From positions 1 to 35,231 of the forward strand of contig CAJMRT010000020.1 in NCBI GenBank assembly GCA_905215855.1: a DNA stretch of 35,231 nt, written 5' to 3'. Under the pieces are notes generated by a model. The model saw only the letters and a list, made by a program, of their open reading frames with translations. It ran no database searches and was not told the DNA's origin. The stretch is from an uncultured bacterium. Lineage in GTDB: Bacteria; Bacillota; Clostridia; Oscillospirales; Acutalibacteraceae. This document shows, piece by piece, positions 14,861 to 22,524 of the stretch (positions are counted from its first letter, which is position 1; the number at the start of each line of letters is the position of its first letter). A program made the position numbers and the translations under genes.

Positions 14861-15304
14861 ATGTCGATTGGTGAAAGAATCCGTTATATCCGTAATCTGC
14901 GTGGTATGACACAGAAAGAACTCGGAAAAGCTATCGGCTTTGACGACAGAACGGCTGATATCCGAATCGCTCAATATGAAAGCGGTACTCGCACCCCGAA
15001 AGCAAACTATGTAAAAGCGATTGCAAAAGCGTTAAATGTTAAGACTTACGCTGTGAATGTACCCGAAACAGATACCTACCTCGGTTTGATTCATACGCTT
15101 TTCGCTTTGGAAGATACCTATGGTATTAAAATCAATTCCATTGACGGCGAGCTTTGCCTGACGCTTGATAAGCACAACAAAAGCTATGTGACTATGTTTG
15201 AAATGCTCAACGATTGGCGTAATCAAGCTGAGAAGCTAAAGAATGATGAAATCTCCGAAGATGAATATAACGATTGGAAATATAATTACCCAAAAACGAG
15301 GTAA
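14861..15304 (+). CDS. XRE family transcription regulator
   Basis: 147 residues. N-terminal helix-turn-helix MSIGERIRYIRNLRGMTQKE followed by LGKAIGFDDRTADIRIAQYE (residues 1-60) and a C-terminal helical region ending DEYNDWKYNYPKTR. Start at 14861 has AGGAAAAGAGG upstream; the longer frame would run back through the promoter. Divergent from the int/mob operon and preceded by CTAAAC palindromes, so probably the element's master repressor. Homologue at 27639 in element A. Confidence 0.9.
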   Translation: MSIGERIRYIRNLRGMTQKELGKAIGFDDRTADIRIAQYESGTRTPKANYVKAIAKALNVKTYAVNVPETDTYLGLIHTLFALEDTYGIKINSIDGELCLTLDKHNKSYVTMFEMLNDWRNQAEKLKNDEISEDEYNDWKYNYPKTR

Positions 15305-15309
15305 CAATT

Positions 15310-16149
15310 ATGTATCTATATGTAGCAGAAACAAAAAAAGATAATGATAACCATTTGACCGCTGAAATTATAGAGGAGATAACTCAAGAAGAATTAGATG
15401 ATTTAAATTCTGCTTTTACCTTTTGCGGAATATATCATCGCATTAATCAAATAAAAGATATTGTAATTGAAAATGGTATCGAGTTTCAGCAGTATATGAA
15501 AAGCGATAATTTATCAAGTATGAGTTTTCAAGGAGTTTCTCCAGAAAAACTCATACTAATCGCAAATAAACTTGTATTTAATTACGCTTCATCTATAAAA
15601 ACCTATATTGATATGGAAACTCGACTTCTTAGAAAAAACAAAAGTGAAAATGAACTGAAACTATTCCGTTCAATTTGCAGTCAAATGTATGATAATAGCA
15701 TTGAATATCGGTTTTGGGCTAATTTTAGAAACTACGTAGTACACTGTGAGTTTCCATATGCTGTATTTCACAATTCAATTGATGATGGGTGTAAAGTGAT
15801 TTGCTTAAAGGATCACTTATTAAAATTTGATAATTGGAAGCATTCAAAAAATGATATTGAGAAGATGGACAATGAAATTGATATACCTTCATTAGTTAAT
15901 AATATGAGTTCAAAGATTATTGTTTTATTTTGGGATTTCTTTACTTACTTTGGGCAAGAAATTGTTAATGGAATTGAAAAATATGGTTCTTTTTGTAGAC
16001 GACATAACGTGAAAGCTCCTGCTATTATGAAATCCGAAGAAAAAGATCAATTAGAGAATATGAATATGCAACCACTTCCTGTACAAAAACTTTTTGCATC
16101 ATTTGAAGCATTAAAGCAAAATCCTAATGTAAATATACATTATAAATAA
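15310..16149 (+). CDS. HEPN-motif protein, putative RNase/defence cargo
   Basis: 279 residues, not recognised as a named family. Two features stand out: helical composition without membrane segments, and the segment FWANFRNYVVHCEF, where Arg140 and His145 form the R-x4-H pair of HEPN ribonucleases, used by many toxins and abortive-infection proteins. Starts five bases after the XRE stop, so co-transcribed with it, and is followed by the terminator at 16153. Lower GC than the backbone genes, consistent with acquired cargo. It occupies the same slot as the membrane nuclease-like gene of element A. Confidence 0.5.
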   Translation: MYLYVAETKKDNDNHLTAEIIEEITQEELDDLNSAFTFCGIYHRINQIKDIVIENGIEFQQYMKSDNLSSMSFQGVSPEKLILIANKLVFNYASSIKTYIDMETRLLRKNKSENELKLFRSICSQMYDNSIEYRFWANFRNYVVHCEFPYAVFHNSIDDGCKVICLKDHLLKFDNWKHSKNDIEKMDNEIDIPSLVNNMSSKIIVLFWDFFTYFGQEIVNGIEKYGSFCRRHNVKAPAIMKSEEKDQLENMNMQPLPVQKLFASFEALKQNPNVNIHYK

Positions 16150-16152
16150 AAT

Positions 16153-16193
16153 AACCCCTCTCGAATGAACTAAGCGTTCAAACGAGAGGGGTT
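16153..16193. terminator. bidirectional terminator near the right end of C
   Basis: Long hairpin AACCCCTCTCG/CGAGAGGGGTT with an inner TGAAC/GTTCA stem. Plus strand followed by TCCTCTTTCTTG, minus strand by ATTTTATTTA. It ends the HEPN gene and would also block transcription entering from guaA. Confidence 0.85.
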
Positions 16194-16227
16194 TCCTCTT
16201 TCTTGTTTTATTGTAAAGAATAGTAAA

Positions 16228-16247
16228 CAGTATCAAAACGGTATCAA
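16228..16247 (+). repeat. integrase arm-type sites, right end of C
   Basis: CAGTATCAAAA-CGGTATCAA, two direct copies at 11-base period about 57 bases before the right core. Same sequence and orientation as 5228-5247. The interval 16248-16459 holds only att and arm sites. Confidence 0.65.
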
Positions 16248-16304
16248 CCAGACTTTTGAAGTGTCAAAAAGTCAGTGTTTAAGCCATTTCTTTGACTTCT
16301 ATTC

Positions 16305-16316
16305 TTATTCCCACTC
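16305..16316. repeat. attachment core between elements C and B
   Basis: TTATTCCCACTC, identical to the last 12 bases of guaA (reverse complement). Confidence 0.85.
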
Positions 16317-16419
16317 CTAAGTGTAAAACAGACTTTAACTGTTTTTGTTTAAGAATTTTGACTTGATTTGCTTTAATTTGGTACAAATTATCTCAATTCT
16401 TTGAGGTATTTCTGCTTTT

Positions 16420-16452
16420 GCTATCAAATAGCTATCACTTGGATGCTATCAA
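16420..16452 (+). repeat. integrase arm-type sites, left end of B (GCTATCA type)
   Basis: GCTATCAAATA-GCTATCACTT and a third GCTATCAATT at 16445, about 100 bases inside the core at 16305. The same type occurs at 29082, not at the right end of B. Confidence 0.6.
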
Positions 16453-16459
16453 TTATGCC

Positions 16460-16753
16460 TCATAAGCCTCTTTCTTGCCTCTTTCCTTCTATATCCACGA
16501 AACATTTTGCATCTAAATAATCTATAACTTCAGGATCATATACTCCATATACTGCCATACCGGAATATACACCCCCAATAGGCAACACTGTTCCAGTGTA
16601 CCCGTATTTATGAAGTATTTCATTTAATGAGTCCATAGCACCTTGAAACTGAATTGAATATAATTGTATAAAATCTCCTTCAGTAGCACAACCTTGAAGT
16701 AATAGTAAATCAATCAACTCATCAATAATATCCAAAAATCTAAATTCGTCCAT
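16460..16753 (-). CDS. 97-aa protein of unknown function
   Basis: Acidic protein, MDEFRFLDIIDELIDLLLLQ at the N-terminus, a glycine-rich VLPIGGVYSGMAVYGVYD in the middle, ending DIEGKRQERGL. RBS AAAGGA is nine bases before ATG. It lies 106 bases downstream of the AAA ATPase on the same strand and ends against the arm sites of the element. Perhaps a partner or immunity-like companion of the ATPase; no family recognised. Confidence 0.55.
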   Translation of the reverse strand: MDEFRFLDIIDELIDLLLLQGCATEGDFIQLYSIQFQGAMDSLNEILHKYGYTGTVLPIGGVYSGMAVYGVYDPEVIDYLDAKCFVDIEGKRQERGL

Positions 16754-16859
16754 TAATTTTTTCCTTTGTTAACATAAGTTTTTATATCAATTACGATATG
16801 TGTTAGTCATAAATGAATATTGCTCAATTAAATTGTAATATATTGTAATTGAACTATTG

Positions 16860-19040
16860 TTATGATTTTTTTATAGTATTCACAAATGTTATTATGTCAG
16901 TACGTTCAGATCCTAATGCTTTTTCTGTAATGTCTATTGCAGGCTGGAAAATGCTTAAATTTCCTTCAAAATGATTAAACTCATTTATCAAAGTCTTTTT
17001 CGAAGTGAGTCTTACCCTTTTTCTAATACTATCAACATCGTTTCCAGGAAATGCTTGACTGATAATTGAACCGAGTTGGTCGCACTTATTTGTATCAATA
17101 GCATATTTTTCTACTAAAGTTTTCTCCACCAATAAGCGTAAAAACAAATACACGAAAGAATGTTTAAGTGTTTTATCTAAAAGCGGATATTTAACTGGAT
17201 CAACTATACAAACACCGTCAACGGTTCTGGAAAGAATATCAGGAACATCCACTACCAAAGAACTTGGTAACTTTACATTACCATCATTTCCAAATAGGCA
17301 AAAATAAATTTTAGCAATATCTACTTTTTCTGTTTTATATCCATGCATCAGTTGCGTTAATTTCTCTATACTATTTTTATCATCAATAATAGTAGCATAT
17401 CCTCGCATAAAAGGAATCATAGATATTAAATATAATTCTTTTGACTGTATTTCGTTAAAAATTTTGTGTCTAAAGGTATTCAACAATTCCTTTAGGTTAA
17501 TTAGCATGTTCTGCTCATTGTTAGAAAGTGGAATAAATCCATTATCTTCACCTTCAGTGTTATTCAGGAGATATAAATTAAAGGAGTGCTTGTATTGGCT
17601 TTCTAATAATCTTAGAAGGTCCAAATTATGTGTAAGCACTATACGAGGCTTATTTTCCAACATTTTTACTAAAGCAAAAACAACTTTGTTTTTATATATT
17701 GAATCAAAACTTGAAATTGGGTCATCTAATACAATAAGTTGTTTTTCAGAATTCTTCGCTTTTAAAAATTCAAAATATAAAGAAAGAAAATTTTGTTTGC
17801 CTGTGCTAAGAGGCAATTCGTCTCTATCTAAGCCCAAAAATTCTTTTTCTTCAAGCAAAATTTTCAAGTTTTTGTTTGAATCACGAACAACGGCTATTTT
17901 TTTGTCCATACTATTTGACAAAATTTCTTCAATGTATATAAAATCTTCTTCCGTAATATCAGGCTTCTCAGAAATTATTTTTTCGTATTCGTCATATTTA
18001 TCCTTTAATTCACTTATATCAATATCGTTCTTTAAAAGTAAATTAAGCTTCATATTGAAAAAGTCTATATATTGTTTAATATCATCTTGAAGAGCTTTGA
18101 TATATTTAAAATCACCATCTTCCAATGCTTTTAATACATTTTCTCTAATCGAATATGGGTCGTTTGAAGAAGCGAGTGCAATAATGTCTTCTATAAACGA
18201 ACGTAATTGCTTGGTTAAAGAATCTATCACAAACTTCCTGTGTTGAGTCTTTTCCTCTTTTAACTTTTCTGAGTCTATCCCATCAGTGTCACAAACTATG
18301 CATTTTGTTTTATGAGAAAAGTGGGTTAAAATATCAATAGCAACACTATCTTCTTCTATTTCTTGAGCATTATGCACCTTGGTAATATCAGGTTCAGTTA
18401 TTGTTAAAACCTTATGAATAATGGACTTTTTGTCAGAATACTCATTTACAAAATAGATGAACTTTTCTTCAGTAAAGGCTGCTGGCAACCCTTTATCTGA
18501 CAAAGATGATATAACAGCTAAAAAATCTTTAATTGCTGTTTTGGAACCTTTGGAGTTTTTATTTGCTAAGTCTTTTACAATTGCTGATAATTTATGGTTT
18601 TCTATGATTGTTATCAATGGATTGGAAACAGTCGAAATTTTAAAAGTATTTTTTAATTGAGATATAACTTTTAAAAGAACCTCTTGATATTTTTCTGATG
18701 TAAATTTCTGTAATTCAAACTCTTTTCGTATATTATCTCCAAGTAAAAAATCTTTTGCTGTACCTGAAATTATATTTCTATTATTTTGGTCATTTATAAC
18801 GTGAAATAAATCATTTCCGTTTTCATATACAATCGAATTATATTCACAAGAGATGGCTGTTCCTTCTTCTCCACTAAAAACTTTAGCTAAGCTGGTTTTA
18901 CCTGTGCCATTAGGTCCATATACAACGGCAATTCCTGCATTCGAAAAAGAAATAGTGTTGTTTTTAACAAATGTGCGGTAATCCGATGTGAAAATGAGAC
19001 CGTTTTCAATTTTGTTAAACAATATATTAGAGAATGTCAT
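16860..19040 (-). CDS. large AAA/ABC-type ATPase, RloC/PrrC-like (AAA_13) putative defence protein
   Basis: 726 residues. Walker A GPNGTGKTS (42-50) near the N-terminus; long helical insert with CIVC (Cys247, Cys250) between helices, similar in position to a Rad50-type zinc hook; ABC signature LSTGKQNF (411-418); Walker B LIVLDDPISSFD (435-446); His switch IVLTHNLD (His471). This is the SMC-like ABC layout of RloC, PrrC and other anti-phage ATPases. The C-terminal 230 residues contain LINEFNHFEG, where Asn/His spacing recalls HEPN-type nucleases, but a catalytic motif is not certain. Start supported by GTGAGG and by a good promoter 110 bases upstream. Sole large cargo of element B; much lower GC than the backbone. 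Defence by RNA cleavage is inferred. Confidence 0.75.
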   Translation of the reverse strand: MTFSNILFNKIENGLIFTSDYRTFVKNNTISFSNAGIAVVYGPNGTGKTSLAKVFSGEEGTAISCEYNSIVYENGNDLFHVINDQNNRNIISGTAKDFLLGDNIRKEFELQKFTSEKYQEVLLKVISQLKNTFKISTVSNPLITIIENHKLSAIVKDLANKNSKGSKTAIKDFLAVISSLSDKGLPAAFTEEKFIYFVNEYSDKKSIIHKVLTITEPDITKVHNAQEIEEDSVAIDILTHFSHKTKCIVCDTDGIDSEKLKEEKTQHRKFVIDSLTKQLRSFIEDIIALASSNDPYSIRENVLKALEDGDFKYIKALQDDIKQYIDFFNMKLNLLLKNDIDISELKDKYDEYEKIISEKPDITEEDFIYIEEILSNSMDKKIAVVRDSNKNLKILLEEKEFLGLDRDELPLSTGKQNFLSLYFEFLKAKNSEKQLIVLDDPISSFDSIYKNKVVFALVKMLENKPRIVLTHNLDLLRLLESQYKHSFNLYLLNNTEGEDNGFIPLSNNEQNMLINLKELLNTFRHKIFNEIQSKELYLISMIPFMRGYATIIDDKNSIEKLTQLMHGYKTEKVDIAKIYFCLFGNDGNVKLPSSLVVDVPDILSRTVDGVCIVDPVKYPLLDKTLKHSFVYLFLRLLVEKTLVEKYAIDTNKCDQLGSIISQAFPGNDVDSIRKRVRLTSKKTLINEFNHFEGNLSIFQPAIDITEKALGSERTDIITFVNTIKKS

Positions 19041-19158
19041 TATATAGCCTCACATAAATTATATTCTGATAGAATTTGTATACCACTTATGTGGCGGTAA
19101 ATTTGAATTATATGCCGTTTCAAATAAAGGATACAGTTCCATATACTTATACAGTTTA

Positions 19159-19187
19159 ATTATATGTTTAATCCGCAAATAAGTCAA
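19159..19187 (-). promoter_or_regulatory. promoter of the AAA ATPase gene
   Basis: Minus strand TTGACT (19187-19182), 17-base spacer, TATAAT (19164-19159). The start codon lies about 112 bases further, leaving a long 5' leader. Confidence 0.75.
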
Positions 19188-19208
19188 CTGTTTTTAAGCA
19201 ACAAAAAA

Positions 19209-19230
19209 CGGCAGGGATTGTTCCCTGCCG
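19209..19230 (-). terminator. terminator after tnpV of element B
   Basis: Perfect 9-bp stem CGGCAGGGA/TCCCTGCCG with a 4-base loop, followed on the minus strand by TTTTTTGTTG, nine bases after the tnpV stop. Confidence 0.9.
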
Positions 19231-19239
19231 TCGTTGCGT

Positions 19240-19617
19240 TTATACCGTGTAAATCAGTTCCGCATTTACGATTTCTGTTGCACGATTACGAATATTATTC
19301 ATTTTCTGTATCCAAAACATAATATCGGTTGCTTTAAGTTTTTCTGTAACACCTTCTTGTTTTGCTAATTGCTTTACAATGGTATCGTACATTTCTGTTG
19401 CTCGAACATCAACATCATGCAAGTATAAATTTAGTTTACATTGAGTAAGCAGGGTTGTATAAAATGCCGATTTATATTGTCTAATATATTCCTTATGTTT
19501 TCTGCCCCAATAGCCGATTTCATAATTCGTATCAGTTGATACAAGGTTTGGAATATATACATCACCTACAAGCGTGTAGCTAATACCCGTGTTTTCGTTG
19601 GTAATATACTTTTTCAT
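19240..19617 (-). CDS. tnpV: TnpV family protein (element B)
   Basis: 125 residues from MKKYITNENTG, preceded by AAGGAG; the longer frame to 19647 overlaps the upstream remnant. Shows YTLVGDVYIPNLV, IGYWGRKHKEYIRQYKSAFY, TTLLTQCKLNLYLHDVDVRA and WIQKMNNIRNRATEIVNAEL, so it aligns over its full length with the TnpV copies of elements A and C. Kept although its neighbouring relaxase is nearly gone. Confidence 0.85.
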   Translation of the reverse strand: MKKYITNENTGISYTLVGDVYIPNLVSTDTNYEIGYWGRKHKEYIRQYKSAFYTTLLTQCKLNLYLHDVDVRATEMYDTIVKQLAKQEGVTEKLKATDIMFWIQKMNNIRNRATEIVNAELIYTV

Positions 19618-19627
19618 AAAATTCTCC

Positions 19628-19864
19628 TTATCTGCATAGGTCATCATACCTATGTCTTGTTTTTTGCTTCGTAATAAAGCGTTTTTGTTGCATTGCTTTC
19701 TCAGCTTTCATATTGCGTTTGATTTCATCGTTGTCCTCCAAAATATTTGTTGCAACCTTAACTTCTTTTCGTAGCAAAGACAAAGTTTTTGTAAAATCAT
19801 CTCGCTTTGATTTTAGCTCTGCCATAACACTCGGTTGTTTGCAAAAATGAAGAACATAAAACAA
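19628..19864 (-). pseudogene. C-terminal scrap of a relaxase gene
   Basis: The frame upstream of TnpV encodes MAELKSKRDDFTKTLSLLRK, then EVKVATNILEDNDEIKRNMK and a basic tail ending RHRYDDLCR. From memory this resembles the charged C-terminus of Tn1549-type (MobP) relaxases (LRKEVKLCEDI...RR) more than the MobV relaxases of A and C. No relaxase catalytic part is present; the frame is closed by a TGA just upstream and then by the right-end terminator. It could alternatively be a small independent gene starting at 19825. Confidence 0.5.
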
Positions 19865-19893
19865 TCAAAGATATAGAAGAATCATAAAACAAA

Positions 19894-19926
19894 AAGAGCT
19901 ATCAGACTTGATGTCTGATAGCTCTT
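19894..19926. terminator. right-end terminator of element B
   Basis: Perfect 14-bp stem AAGAGCTATCAGAC/GTCTGATAGCTCTT, 5-base loop. Minus strand followed by TTTGTTTTAT, so it mainly stops leftward transcription, as would come from guaA. Confidence 0.9.
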
Positions 19927-19948
19927 AATCTTTTGTGAATATTTTATT

Positions 19949-19979
19949 GGTGCCAAAATGTTGCCATTTTGGGTTGCAA
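19949..19979 (+). repeat. integrase arm-type sites, right end of B (GTTGCCA type)
   Basis: GGTGCCAAAAT-GTTGCCATTTT-GGGTTGCAA, two to three direct copies at 11-base period, about 45 bases before the core at 20025. The partner sequence is at 20138, on the other side of that core. Confidence 0.6.
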
Positions 19980-20024
19980 AGCTCCCAAATGCCTTATAAA
20001 TAGGTCATTTATCGAAATTGGGAG

Positions 20025-20039
20025 TTACTCCCACTCGCT
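20025..20039. repeat. attachment core between elements B and A, attP-like
   Basis: TTACTCCCACTCGCT, identical over 15 bases to the leftmost site (5115). GTTGCCA-type arm sites lie on both sides, the arrangement expected for attP of a circular element. Confidence 0.85.
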
Positions 20040-20137
20040 CCCTGTAAATCAACCTTAAACACTTTTGTTTATGGAATTTATCAGAGAGTGTCTATATTAT
20101 TTGAATTATCGGTAAAGCATACGCTATCCGATTTTTT

Positions 20138-20158
20138 GTTGCCATAGTGTTGCCATAG
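20138..20158 (+). repeat. integrase arm-type sites, left end of A (GTTGCCA type)
   Basis: GTTGCCATAGT-GTTGCCATAG, two direct copies at 11-base period about 100 bases inside the core at 20025. The interval 19865-20165 otherwise holds no gene. Confidence 0.65.
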
Positions 20159-20165
20159 AAAATGT

Positions 20166-21041
20166 TTAAGCCTTCCATTCGTGATTCAGCATTCTTCTAT
20201 CAGAAATAAATTGACGAGCAGCAGCAATGGCATGGTCAACGAATAAGTTAAGTGAATCATCCACTTTATATATACGTTCATTTGATTCCTGAATTCCTGA
20301 CATAGCATACATTCCATGCCAACCGTTTAAGGAATATGAACCGCCACCATTAACCATATGTATGAATTCTGGCATATTAAGAAACGCACCATCTAATGTT
20401 ACAGCCGCAGACCAAAACAGTCCATCCATTGCATTCCTTGAAAAAGTAACGTCTCTACCTACTCGGTCTCTTATACTTGTTTTTGATTGAATACAGCCAA
20501 AAACGTGTGTTTCGCCGTGAATTGACTGTATAGCATATAAATCAAAATCCTTCCCCCAAGAACTCAAACCTGCTATATCCTCAGTTGTATTGGCTAAACG
20601 ATTTTCCTTAATCATTTTGGTTAATTCAGACTGTAAGATGAATCTTACTTCATTACGTTGTAAGTCGTCACTATCAATATTGGATATATAACGTTCAAAA
20701 GAATGACCACTTGATTTTATCCAACTTTGATGTGCAGATAAACTTCTCTTTATTACCGATTCTTGATGTTCCTCTGCTATATTGAAATCGCCAAGATTTG
20801 CAACATTAATTTTATGCGTTATTCCTATAGCTTCCCAAATTTCACTTTCAGATATATCTGGTGAAAAGCGCAAAAGACCTTCAACTAAAGCTTTATCGAT
20901 AGCTTTTCTCTGAGCGCTCAACCTGGCAGATTGTTTGGCGGCATCTGAAGTTCTGTCGCCGAGTTCAATTGGATAGGTTGCCTCATATGTTTGCATATAT
21001 ATTTCTTTACAAAATTCTTTGTAATCTTGATTTTCAGGCAT
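20166..21041 (-). CDS. type II restriction endonuclease
   Basis: 291 residues, last gene of the control-methylase-endonuclease operon; its start overlaps the methylase stop by eight bases. The PD-(D/E)xK-type core shows SGHSFERYI (about 111-119, the helical Glu), WGKDFDLYAI (Asp165/167) and CIQSKTSIRDRVGRD (183-197, catalytic Lys187). The KTSIRDR block recalls the CCGG-recognising group (BsaWI, NgoMIV, Cfr10I), but Gln-Ser-Lys replaces the usual Glu-x-Lys, so the acidic residue may come from elsewhere in the fold, as in that group. Cuts DNA not protected by the cognate methylase. Recognition sequence not readable. Confidence 0.8.
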   Translation of the reverse strand: MPENQDYKEFCKEIYMQTYEATYPIELGDRTSDAAKQSARLSAQRKAIDKALVEGLLRFSPDISESEIWEAIGITHKINVANLGDFNIAEEHQESVIKRSLSAHQSWIKSSGHSFERYISNIDSDDLQRNEVRFILQSELTKMIKENRLANTTEDIAGLSSWGKDFDLYAIQSIHGETHVFGCIQSKTSIRDRVGRDVTFSRNAMDGLFWSAAVTLDGAFLNMPEFIHMVNGGGSYSLNGWHGMYAMSGIQESNERIYKVDDSLNLFVDHAIAAARQFISDRRMLNHEWKA

Positions 21042-22212
21042 TGTTTACACCTCTTAAAATTTTATCTATTTCTTTTCCCCAAGCATATGCAAGCAATGGC
21101 GGGACCGCATCTCCTATTTGCTCATACTTATCTTGAACATCACGGTTTATATGTGGAACTATATATGGTCCACCACAAAAATCATATGAATCAGGAAACG
21201 ATTGAAGTCGTGCACATTCTCTGACGGTTAATGCTCTATCATATTTCGGATGAACGAATTCATCTAGGCAATGACTTGTAACAGTAGGGGCTGGTTCATT
21301 TTCCATAAGTCTATAATTGCGCTTAATGAACATCTTTTTTGGTAATATACGTTGTTCTTGCAAAGTTTCTCGTTCTTTGCCATCATATCGTTCAAATAAA
21401 TCTTTTAGACTTTCTCCTTGGTGAAGTAGTGCAAATCTTTTTAATGTACACTCTCTATGTTTCATAGGCATTTGATATGTTAATTTATTAACATTTGACG
21501 TTCTTCTCCAAAATGAATCGTTTTTCAACAAAAGTGAATACTCCGATTCTTTACCCGTATATTTATTCTTTTCTTTTCCACTATTCGGTATAACATTTGG
21601 CAGTCCTGCAAAAGCATCTTTAACAGTAGTCGTTTTGCAATTTTCAGGAATAGGTGCAGTTAATCTAATGTTCGGATTGCTACTTGCCAATATAAAAAAA
21701 CGATTTCTACGTTGTGGGACTCCAAACTTATCTGCACTAAGCACAACCTCAATATAATTACCGTATCCAGCTTCTACAAGTTCTTTTTTTAGCAAATCAA
21801 CAATCAAAGCTTTAGACTTTTTCTCAACAGTTTTAGTTGTTATTGCAGGCACATTTTCAAATAAAAGAAGTTTTGCTTTTGAAATTTTTGCAATTCTAAT
21901 ACCTTCCCTAAATAAGAATTGTCTGTCATCATAAAATGAGCGTGATGTATTTCCAGCAGTTGAAAATGTCTCGCACGGCATCCCTGAAGTGACTAGATCT
22001 ATTCCATCTGATGGTATATATGGAAGGATGTCATCCTCAGTAACATCCCTGATATCAGAATGGATCATATGAACTGATGGATGATTAGCAGAATACGTTT
22101 CAACGCAGCTTTTAATATATTCAATGGCTATTTTTGTATCAAATCCCGCTGCACACAACCCGGTACAGATACCTCCAGGTCCACTAAAGCAGTCTATATG
22201 TGTAAAGCTCAT
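21034..22212 (-). CDS. C5-cytosine DNA methyltransferase
   Basis: 392 residues from MSFTHIDCFSGPGGICTG, preceded by GGAGGGG. Conserved motifs in order: I DCFSGPGGI, IV SGMPCETFS (catalytic Cys), VI FENVPA, VIII QRRNRFFIL, and IX-X LTVRECARLQSFPDSYDF with GDAVPPLLAYAWG. Transfers a methyl group to cytosine C5 and protects host DNA from the endonuclease encoded next. Its ATG overlaps the stop of the control gene (ATGA). The target recognition region lies about residues 215-310. Confidence 0.95.
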   Translation of the reverse strand: MSFTHIDCFSGPGGICTGLCAAGFDTKIAIEYIKSCVETYSANHPSVHMIHSDIRDVTEDDILPYIPSDGIDLVTSGMPCETFSTAGNTSRSFYDDRQFLFREGIRIAKISKAKLLLFENVPAITTKTVEKKSKALIVDLLKKELVEAGYGNYIEVVLSADKFGVPQRRNRFFILASSNPNIRLTAPIPENCKTTTVKDAFAGLPNVIPNSGKEKNKYTGKESEYSLLLKNDSFWRRTSNVNKLTYQMPMKHRECTLKRFALLHQGESLKDLFERYDGKERETLQEQRILPKKMFIKRNYRLMENEPAPTVTSHCLDEFVHPKYDRALTVRECARLQSFPDSYDFCGGPYIVPHINRDVQDKYEQIGDAVPPLLAYAWGKEIDKILRGVNNA

Positions 22213-22430
22213 AATATATGCCCCTCCAATGCATACTCGGAAATATCGAACGAAATCTTGTGAATTTTGCAAAAGTTATCGATTGATTTTAACGCACGAT
22301 AATTGGGCTTGGTTTTATCCTTTTCCCATCGATTTACTGTCGAATACGATACGCCAAGTTCTTTGGCAAACGCTTCTTGACTAAGTAATGACTGTACACG
22401 AATATGTTTAATTTTTTCACCAAATTCCAC
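22209..22430 (-). CDS. XRE-type control protein of the restriction-modification operon
   Basis: 73 residues, one helix-turn-helix: HIRVQSLLSQEAFAKELGVS then YSTVNRWEKDKTKPNYRALK. GTG start, with GGAG eight bases upstream. Size, fold and position before a methylase gene match C proteins that time expression of restriction systems. It is transcribed with methylase and endonuclease from the promoter at 22461-22489, which carries a tandem repeat likely to be its binding site. Confidence 0.75.
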   Translation of the reverse strand: MEFGEKIKHIRVQSLLSQEAFAKELGVSYSTVNRWEKDKTKPNYRALKSIDNFCKIHKISFDISEYALEGHIL

Positions 22431-22449
22431 AGTTACAACTCCAATTAAA

Positions 22450-22489
22450 ATTATAGCATTATTATAGCATAATCATTTCATTTTTTCAA
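22450..22489 (-). promoter_or_regulatory. promoter and tandem repeat upstream of the control gene
   Basis: Minus strand TTGAAA (22489-22484), 17-base spacer, TATAAT (22466-22461). TGCTATAAT occurs twice at 11-base period, so a second TATAAT lies at 22455-22450. The repeat may be the control-protein operator or give two start points. Confidence 0.7.
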
Positions 22490-22496
22490 GAGATAA

Positions 22497-22518
22497 GGGG
22501 CTTTATTTCTAAAGCCCC
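22497..22518 (-). terminator. terminator after tnpV of element A
   Basis: Stem GGGGCTTTA/TAAAGCCCC-like around TTTCT, six bases after the tnpV stop. The T-run on the minus strand is weak (TTATCTCTT). It separates the mobilization operon from the restriction operon. Confidence 0.65.
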
Positions 22519-22524
22519 AGGTTA

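Larger units (their letters stand above)
5115..16316. mobile_element. element C: guaA-specific integrative mobilizable element (defective)
   Basis: Bounded by guaA-type att cores at 5115 and 16305 and by matching integrase arm-site pairs (GTATCAA type). From left: a resistance-type operon, sigma/anti-sigma, tnpV, relaxase, candidate oriT, AAA ATPase (two stops), MobC-like, integrase, excisionase-like HTH, divergent XRE and a HEPN-motif protein. It lacks transfer-channel genes, so it would depend on a helper for conjugation. The ATPase pseudogene suggests it cannot mobilize alone. Confidence 0.8.
16305..20036. mobile_element. element B: remnant lacking integrase and relaxase (CIME-like)
   Basis: Bounded by guaA-type cores at 16305 and 20025. 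Contains a 97-aa gene, a large AAA ATPase, tnpV, a C-terminal relaxase scrap and a right-end terminator. Everything between the relaxase C-terminus and the right end is missing, so the deletion junction should lie near 19865-19893. It could still move with help from an integrase in trans. The end types do not match each other (GCTATCA left, GTTGCCA right). Confidence 0.7.
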
